A DNA stretch of 10,097 bases, from positions 3,948 through 14,044 of the forward strand of contig JAAVAF010000028.1 of assembly GCA_014804225.1 (NCBI GenBank), written 5' to 3'. This DNA is from Lachnospiraceae bacterium. GTDB lineage: Bacteria > Bacillota > Clostridia > Lachnospirales > Lachnospiraceae. The number at the start of each line of letters is the position of its first letter. Positions within the stretch are counted from its first letter, which is position 1. The notes beneath the pieces were generated by a model that made no database searches, was not told where the DNA came from, and saw only the letters and a program-made list of their open reading frames with translations. Positions 5,143 through 10,097 of this stretch are shown piece after piece. Position numbers and translations under genes: made by a program.

Positions 5143-7800
5143 TTATTGAATCTGACTTTCAAGCACTGTCTTTACCTCACCAATTGCCTGATCAATGCCC
5201 TCCGGATTCTTACCGCCTGCCTGCGCCATATTCGGGCGACCGCCACCGCCGCCGCCTACAAGCGCCGCAATTCCTTTAATCAGGTTTCCGGCATGTGCCC
5301 CCTTTGCCATCGCACCGTCTGTCGCCATCGCCACAAGATTTACCTTACCATCTGCACCGGATGCAAGCACTACCACGCCATCACCAAGCTTCGCCTTCAA
5401 TTGGTCGCCCAAGTCGCGCAGTCCGTTCATGTCCACTCCGTCAACCCTTGCCGCAAGGAGCTTCACACCCTTTACATCTGTAACCTTATCCATTACATCT
5501 CCAAGCGCGTCTTTTGCAGCCTTGCTCTTTAATGACTCGTTTTCGCTCTGGAGCGCCTTGATTTCAGCCATCATGTGCTCAATCTTTTCTACAAGATTTG
5601 TAGGAGATGCTTTCGCCGCCTTTGCTGCTTTGTCAAGCTCGTCCTCAATCTTCTTGTAATAATCCAGTACATTCTCTCCCGTCAAAGCCTCGATACGGCG
5701 CACGCCTGCTGCCACACCGCTCTCCGACAAAATCTTAAATGCCGCAATCTCTCCCGTATTCTTGACATGCGTACCACCGCAGAACTCCTTCGAGAAATCC
5801 CCCATGGATACGACACGCACCGTTTCGCCGTATTTCTCGTCAAACAACGCCATCGCGCCTGTCTGCTTCGCCTCGTCCATCGTCATGACATTCGTTTCAA
5901 CCTGAATATTCTCGGCAATTTTGTCATTAACCATCTGCTCAACCTTTGCAAGCTCCTCAGCGGTCATCGCTTCAAAGTGGCTAAAGTCAAAACGTGTACG
6001 CTCGTCGTCCTGATAAGAACCTTTCTGCTGTACATGTGTGCCAAGTACCTCACGGAGCGCCTTCTGCATCAGATGCGTCGCCGAATGATTCTTACATGTC
6101 TTTGCACGATTTATGGGATCTACACTAAGCACAGCGTTGTCGCCCACTTTCAGCATTCCTTTCGTCACGGTACCGATATGCGCAATCCTGTTTCCGACTA
6201 CCTTAATCGTGTCCTTCACTTCAAAGACAGCATCTCCTACCGTGATGATTCCTTTGTCGCCTACCTGACCACCCATTGTCGCATAAAACGGCGTCTTTGC
6301 CACAATGACTGCACCGGTCTGTCCGTCCGTAAGCGCATCCACAACCTCATCTTCTGTCGTGAGCGCCGTAATCGGCGTTTCCAGCGTCAGCTTATCATAG
6401 CCCTCAAATTCGCTTGTTATATTTTTATCAATCTGCTCATAAATCGTTGCGTCGGCTCCCATATAGTTCGAAACCTTGCGCGCGTCATGCGCTTTCTTTC
6501 TCTGCTCGTCCATCGCGGTCTTAAAGCCGTCCTCGTCTACCGAGATACCCTTCTCCTCAAGAATCTCAATCGTGAGGTCAAGCGGAAATCCATAAGTATC
6601 GTAAAGCTTGAACGCATCCGCGCCTGAAAGCGTCTTTTCCCCTTTCTCGGCAAGCGCACGCTCCATATCCGCAAGAATGGTAAGTCCCTGATCGATCGTC
6701 TTGTTAAACTTCTCCTCCTCCTGTAAGAGCACCTTGAAGATAAAGTCCTTCTTCTCGTCGAGTTCCGGATATCCGTCCTTTGAACAGTTAATGATAACTT
6801 CTGCTATTTTTGTGGCAAACTTACCCTCAATGCCAAGCAATCTGCCGTGACGCGCGACACGTCTGATCAGTCTTCTGAGCACATAGCCTCTGCCCTCGTT
6901 GGTCGGCATGATACCATCCGAAATCATAAACGTGGCAGAGCGCATATGATCCGTAATCAGACGAATTGACACATCTTTCTTCTCGTCCGTTTCATACGCA
7001 ACGCCGGAAAGCTCACACACCTTATCGCGGATTGCTTTCATCGTATCAATATCAAATACCGTATCAACATCCTGAACAACTACAGCAAGACGCTCCAATC
7101 CCATACCCGTATCAATATTTTTCTGAGCCAGCTCCGTATAATTTCCCTTGCCGTCACCGTCAAACTGCGTAAATACATTATTCCAAACCTCCATAAACCG
7201 GTCACAATCGCAGCCTACTTTACAGTCGGGCTTTCCGCAGCCGTACTTGATTCCCCTGTCGTAATAAATCTCGGAGCATGGTCCGCACGGTCCCGCGCCG
7301 TGCTCCCAGAAGTTGTCGCACTCGCCCGTTTCAGGATCACGGTAAAAACGTGTAATCTTTTCCGCCGGAACGCCGATTTCCTTTGTCCATATCTCATACG
7401 CTTCCTCGTCCTCGCAGTAGATAGAAGGATAAAGCCTCTCGGGTTCAAGACCTACTACCTTCGTCAGAAACTCCCAGCTCCACGCAAGCGACTCGCTCTT
7501 AAAATAATCTCCAAACGAAAAATTTCCGAGCATCTCAAAGAAAGTAAGATGTCTTGCCGTCTTTCCGACATTTTCGATATCTCCTGTTCTAACGCATTTC
7601 TGGCACGTCGTCACACGTTTTCTAGGTGGTATTTCCTGTCCCGTAAAATACGGCTTTAACGGTGCCATACCCGAATTGATGATCAGCAAGCTGTTATCAT
7701 TGTGGGGTACTAAAGAAAAGCTCTTCATCGCCAAATGCTCTTTGCTCTCAAAAAATTCCAGAAACATTCTTCTAAGCTCATTTACTCCGTAGTTCTTCAC
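5143..7800 (-). CDS. alaS: Alanyl-tRNA synthetase
   Basis: This essential cytoplasmic class II enzyme charges tRNA-Ala and edits mischarged seryl- and glycyl-tRNA. With the GTG start it has 885 residues, a normal length. The N-terminus reads VNELRRMFLEFFESKEHLAM. The catalytic core includes RTGDIENVGKTARHLTFFEM and GNFSFGDYF (about 71-101), the DTGMGLERL block (about 230-238), and GRGYVLRRLIRRVARHGR (about 303-320, class II motif 3). The editing domain carries the zinc-site HSATH (H572, H576) and CGGTH (C674, H678). A coiled stretch (about 710-765) leads to the C-Ala domain ending in GGGGGGRPNMAQAGG. The start at GTG 7800 is chosen because GGAGG lies 8 bases upstream and the family begins at 'KNYGVNELR'; a TTG at 7815 would overlap that site. 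It lies 48 bp behind the transporter ATPase gene with no terminator or T-box between. Confidence 0.98.
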   Translation of the reverse strand: MKNYGVNELRRMFLEFFESKEHLAMKSFSLVPHNDNSLLIINSGMAPLKPYFTGQEIPPRKRVTTCQKCVRTGDIENVGKTARHLTFFEMLGNFSFGDYFKSESLAWSWEFLTKVVGLEPERLYPSIYCEDEEAYEIWTKEIGVPAEKITRFYRDPETGECDNFWEHGAGPCGPCSEIYYDRGIKYGCGKPDCKVGCDCDRFMEVWNNVFTQFDGDGKGNYTELAQKNIDTGMGLERLAVVVQDVDTVFDIDTMKAIRDKVCELSGVAYETDEKKDVSIRLITDHMRSATFMISDGIMPTNEGRGYVLRRLIRRVARHGRLLGIEGKFATKIAEVIINCSKDGYPELDEKKDFIFKVLLQEEEKFNKTIDQGLTILADMERALAEKGEKTLSGADAFKLYDTYGFPLDLTIEILEEKGISVDEDGFKTAMDEQRKKAHDARKVSNYMGADATIYEQIDKNITSEFEGYDKLTLETPITALTTEDEVVDALTDGQTGAVIVAKTPFYATMGGQVGDKGIITVGDAVFEVKDTIKVVGNRIAHIGTVTKGMLKVGDNAVLSVDPINRAKTCKNHSATHLMQKALREVLGTHVQQKGSYQDDERTRFDFSHFEAMTAEELAKVEQMVNDKIAENIQVETNVMTMDEAKQTGAMALFDEKYGETVRVVSMGDFSKEFCGGTHVKNTGEIAAFKILSESGVAAGVRRIEALTGENVLDYYKKIEDELDKAAKAAKASPTNLVEKIEHMMAEIKALQSENESLKSKAAKDALGDVMDKVTDVKGVKLLAARVDGVDMNGLRDLGDQLKAKLGDGVVVLASGADGKVNLVAMATDGAMAKGAHAGNLIKGIAALVGGGGGGRPNMAQAGGKNPEGIDQAIGEVKTVLESQIQ

Positions 7801-7806
7801 GATTGA

Positions 7807-7813
7807 TTCCTCC
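7807..7813 (-). promoter_or_regulatory. alaS: Ribosome binding site that sets the alaS start
   Basis: GGAGGAA on the minus strand lies at optimal distance (8 bases from GGAGG) from GTG 7800. The longer frame from TTG 7815 would translate the binding site itself, which argues against it. Confidence 0.85.
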
Positions 7814-7848
7814 AAATCTGTTTGAAATTAAATTTATGTTATTTGCCT

Positions 7849-8673
7849 CTAACTTTTGATTGTAGCAAGAATGCGGTCATTGTCAAGTTCTTTGCCCGCG
7901 CGCTTTGCAAACTCGCTGAGCAGATCATCCACTGTCATGTCCTTTCGCACATCGCCCGACACATCAAGCACGATTCTGCCGCCGTCCATCATCAACGTGC
8001 GGTTGCCAAGCTCTAGTGCCTGATGCATATTGTGTGTCACCATAAGGCATGTAATCTGCCGCTCGGCGACAATCTGTTTTGTCAGATTCAGCACTTTCTC
8101 CGCTGTGGCAGGATCAAGTGCCGCTGTGTGCTCATCCAATAACAATATCTTAGGCGTAACCATTGTCGCCATTAAAAGCGTCAACGCCTGCCGCTGTCCT
8201 CCTGATAACAGACCTACAGGATTTTTCATTCTGTCCTCAAGTCCCATATCCAAAAGCGCCAAATGCTCCCGAAACTTCTTTTTGTCCGCCGCCTTAATCC
8301 TGCTAAAATAAGCATTCTTAGATGTCGAGGCTCGAAGATAGGCAAGCGCCATATTTTCCTCAATCGTCATATGCGGCGCCGTTCCCTTTAACGGATCCTG
8401 AAACAAATGCCCAATGACCTTACTACGCACATACTCCTTGCGATATGTAATGTCCTCTCCGTCGAGCATAATCAGCCCTTTATCGACGAAAAAAGCGCCT
8501 GTTATCGCATTAAACAGCGTCGACTTCCCCGCGCCGTTACTTCCTACAATCGTTGCAAAATCTCCGCTTTTAAGAGTAAGCGAAACCTCATCAAGCGCGC
8601 ATTTTTCATTCACTGTGCCGGGATTAAACGTCTTGCTGACATTTTTCATGATCAGCATATTCTCACTCGTCAT
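7849..8673 (-). CDS. ABC transporter ATP-binding protein, TrpXYZ-type importer (COG1101-like)
   Basis: The 274-aa cytoplasmic ATPase drives the permease encoded just upstream. All nucleotide-binding motifs are intact: Walker A GSNGAGKST (44-52), Q-loop Q92 in HLFQDPLKGTAPHMTIEEN, signature LSGGQRQALTLLMA (156-169), Walker B ILLLDE with catalytic E181, D-loop AALDP, and switch H214 in MVTHN. The FQDPLKGTAP and LLSGGQRQALTLLMAT wording is typical of the COG1101 branch, which pairs with COG2984 binding proteins and COG4120 permeases. It starts at ATG 8673, preceded by GGAGGTGA at 9 bases, and overlaps the last 11 bases of the permease gene, indicating translational coupling. The substrate is unproven: the group includes the streptococcal tryptophan importer, but other small metabolites are possible. 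Confidence 0.93.
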   Translation of the reverse strand: MTSENMLIMKNVSKTFNPGTVNEKCALDEVSLTLKSGDFATIVGSNGAGKSTLFNAITGAFFVDKGLIMLDGEDITYRKEYVRSKVIGHLFQDPLKGTAPHMTIEENMALAYLRASTSKNAYFSRIKAADKKKFREHLALLDMGLEDRMKNPVGLLSGGQRQALTLLMATMVTPKILLLDEHTAALDPATAEKVLNLTKQIVAERQITCLMVTHNMHQALELGNRTLMMDGGRIVLDVSGDVRKDMTVDDLLSEFAKRAGKELDNDRILATIKS

Positions 8674-9619
8674 GGCCGGTCACCTCCATCAGCTCCTTTA
8701 TGTACCGCTGGTTCTGCTCTCGCGACACACGCCTTGCCTTATAAAAGGAAAACTTTGTCTTTAAATACGGAAAAGCAATCGCAATCGCCACAATCAGCGA
8801 TGACACTAATTTTAGACATTCTGCTGGCACATTTAACCGCAACGCAATTGCTACAATAAAGCGATACAGGCAGCTTCCCAAAATAACACCTGCTATTCGT
8901 TTTAACATACCGCCCTTTCCTATCAGTGTTTCGCCAATAATCAGGCTTGCAAGCGCAATTGTCACCATTCCGGTACCAAGATTAATGTCACAGGATTTTT
9001 GATATTGTGCAAGCAGTCCTCCCGAAAGCCCAGTCAACGCATTTGCCACGCAAAGTCCGATGGTAATCATCAGCGACGTATTAATGCTTGACGCGCGAAC
9101 CATATCCGGATTGTCACCTGTAGCGCGGATAGACAGTCCAAGCCTTGTATTTAAAAATACAGACACCAGCAAGCTGATTACGATCACAATAACCGCAGCC
9201 ACAATAAGCTTATACCAGCTTGTCGGCATTGTGGCTTTCGCCCAAGTAAAAACGGAAGCGCAGTTAAACAAATTCAAATTTGACGCAAATCCCATAACCG
9301 CAATATTGATTGTATAAAGTCCCGTATTTACAATAATGCCCGCAAGAATAGACTGGATTCCCATTTTTGTCTGCAAAAACGAGGTCACGAAACCAGAGCA
9401 AATCCCTGCTGCCATCGCTGCAAAAAGCGCAAGCACTGGATGCCCCGCAAGTGTCACGGAAGCACATACAGCGCACCCAAGCGTAAAACAGCCATCCGTA
9501 GAAAGGTCTGCAATATTTAATATAGAAAAAGAGATAAACAGTGCCAGCGCCACAAGCGCATAAATAAATCCAAGCTCAAGCGCGCTCTGCACAATGGATA
9601 ACGTAATAATGGAGCCCAT
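8663..9619 (-). CDS. ABC transporter permease, TrpXYZ-type importer (COG4120-like, BPD_transp_2)
   Basis: A 318-aa integral membrane protein with about eight to nine hydrophobic segments. It belongs to the branched-chain amino acid/ribose type permease superfamily (PF02653). The motif DLSTDGCFTLG (38-48) near the first helices is characteristic of the COG4120 branch. The cytoplasmic loop TRLGLSIRATGDNPDMVRAS (158-177) is the coupling segment that contacts the ATPase. The C-terminus is a basic/acidic cytoplasmic tail (about 288-318). ATG 9619 has AGGA about 9 bases upstream and comes 15 bases after the binding-protein stop; its own stop overlaps the ATPase start. Gene order (binding protein, permease, ATPase) is the usual one for this importer class. 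A single permease gene implies a homodimeric channel (inference from the family). Confidence 0.93.
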   Translation of the reverse strand: MGSIITLSIVQSALELGFIYALVALALFISFSILNIADLSTDGCFTLGCAVCASVTLAGHPVLALFAAMAAGICSGFVTSFLQTKMGIQSILAGIIVNTGLYTINIAVMGFASNLNLFNCASVFTWAKATMPTSWYKLIVAAVIVIVISLLVSVFLNTRLGLSIRATGDNPDMVRASSINTSLMITIGLCVANALTGLSGGLLAQYQKSCDINLGTGMVTIALASLIIGETLIGKGGMLKRIAGVILGSCLYRFIVAIALRLNVPAECLKLVSSLIVAIAIAFPYLKTKFSFYKARRVSREQNQRYIKELMEVTGHDE

Positions 9620-9634
9620 GCTTCACTTTCCTTT

Positions 9635-10097
9635 TTATTCGAATTCTTGTGCGGTAACTGTTTCAATCAACGCTGATCCCATACCCTCAAGTACAGAATA
9701 ATCAAGTCCAATTGCCTCTGCTGTCTCTGTATTGATTGTAATAATACCATCCGAAAGCGTCTTTACCGGCATTGTTGCAGGGTCTGCACCATTTACAAGC
9801 ACATCAACTGCCATATCCGCTGTAACGGTACCAAGGTTTTCATAATTAACACCAAAGCCACAAAACGCTCCGTTCAGAGCAAAAGAATCGGCTCCTGTAT
9901 AGTGCGGAATCTTTGCATCCGTAAATTTCTCAAAAATAGCAAGTTCTGCCGTCATAATCGTGTTATCCTGCGGTGTAAATACTGCATCCACCTGCTCTGC
10001 AACAAGCGCATCTGCTGCTGCCTGAATTTCCGCTGTTGTCGTACCAGTCTTTTCCACATATGTAATTCCGTTTGCATCACAATAGGCCTTTGCATCC
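9635..10097 (-). CDS. ABC transporter substrate-binding protein (PF04392/COG2984), C-terminal part
   Basis: The last 153 residues of an extracellular binding protein are visible; the start and lipoprotein signal lie beyond the window edge. The frame is open to the edge, so the GTG at 10057 is not a start. Recognisable family segments are GITYVEKTGTTTAEIQAAAD, VDAVFTPQDNTIMTAELAI, IPHYTGADSFALNGAFCGFG and VNYENLGTVTADMAVDVLVN. The TGADSFALNGAF stretch lines the ligand cleft in PF04392 proteins. The product captures the substrate outside the cell and delivers it to the permease encoded 15 bp downstream. PF04392 members bind ligands such as tryptophan or other aromatic or small amino acids; the specific ligand cannot be read from this part. 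It is the first visible gene of the likely transporter-alaS operon. Confidence 0.93.
   Translation of the reverse strand, partial: DAKAYCDANGITYVEKTGTTTAEIQAAADALVAEQVDAVFTPQDNTIMTAELAIFEKFTDAKIPHYTGADSFALNGAFCGFGVNYENLGTVTADMAVDVLVNGADPATMPVKTLSDGIITINTETAEAIGLDYSVLEGMGSALIETVTAQEFE

Noticed and set aside
5575..6627. 350-codon plus-strand open frame opposite alaS
   Set aside because: It is antisense to the conserved AlaRS core; its translation shows no family motif, and the frame is open only because of alaS codon bias.
7801..7848. T-box riboswitch in front of alaS
   Set aside because: The gap is only 48 bp, with no stem I, no T-box sequence and no terminator hairpin.
1..10097. CRISPR array, tRNA, rRNA, intact insertion sequence or phage genes
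   Set aside because: No regularly spaced repeats, no cloverleaf or rRNA-like segments and no transposase or integrase motifs were seen on either strand.

Overview
The window looks like a piece of a low-to-mid G+C Bacillota chromosome, most likely Lachnospiraceae-type. The evidence is the style of the ScpA, AlaRS and S21 proteins, the intrinsic terminators with T-tracts, the sigma-A type promoters, the TTG/GTG starts, and the TrpXYZ-type ABC transporter. Every gene I can support lies on the minus strand, so transcription runs from high to low coordinates.

Reading in the direction of transcription: (1) 10097-7849 holds the end of a lipoprotein-type substrate-binding protein, then a permease and an ATPase of a COG2984/COG4120/COG1101-like (TrpXYZ-type) ABC importer. 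The three genes are tightly packed. (2) alaS (7800-5143) follows after only 48 bp with no terminator and no room for a T-box leader, so it is probably read from the transporter operon. It ends in a clear hairpin terminator. (3) 5096-3662 is an A+T-rich accessory islet. It holds an intact PIN/NYN-like nuclease gene (4815-4150) with its own promoter. It also holds a decayed coding relic upstream (5090-4830; its first frame resembles DUF1703/PD-(D/E)XK AAA-ATPase-like proteins) and a frameshifted small membrane-protein relic downstream (4040-3827), which begins inside a 13-bp perfect inverted repeat. (4) rpsU (3557-3381) encodes 58-aa ribosomal protein S21, with an extended -10 promoter and a terminator. 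(5) A CmpB-type membrane protein (3243-2653) has its own terminator. (6) A D-alanyl-D-alanine carboxypeptidase (2527-1352) and a membrane-anchored metallophosphoesterase (1328-477) form a likely two-gene unit. (7) scpA (323-1, cut by the window edge) has a good promoter of its own.

Most of the window is ordinary core genome: translation (alaS, rpsU), cell wall (DD-carboxypeptidase), chromosome segregation (scpA) and nutrient uptake. The unusual part is the islet between rpsU and alaS, where a predicted nuclease sits among debris of other accessory genes. I see no CRISPR array, tRNA, rRNA, intact transposase or phage gene. Two automatic starts look wrong: alaS should start at GTG 7800 and the CmpB-type gene at ATG 3243, both judged from Shine-Dalgarno placement.
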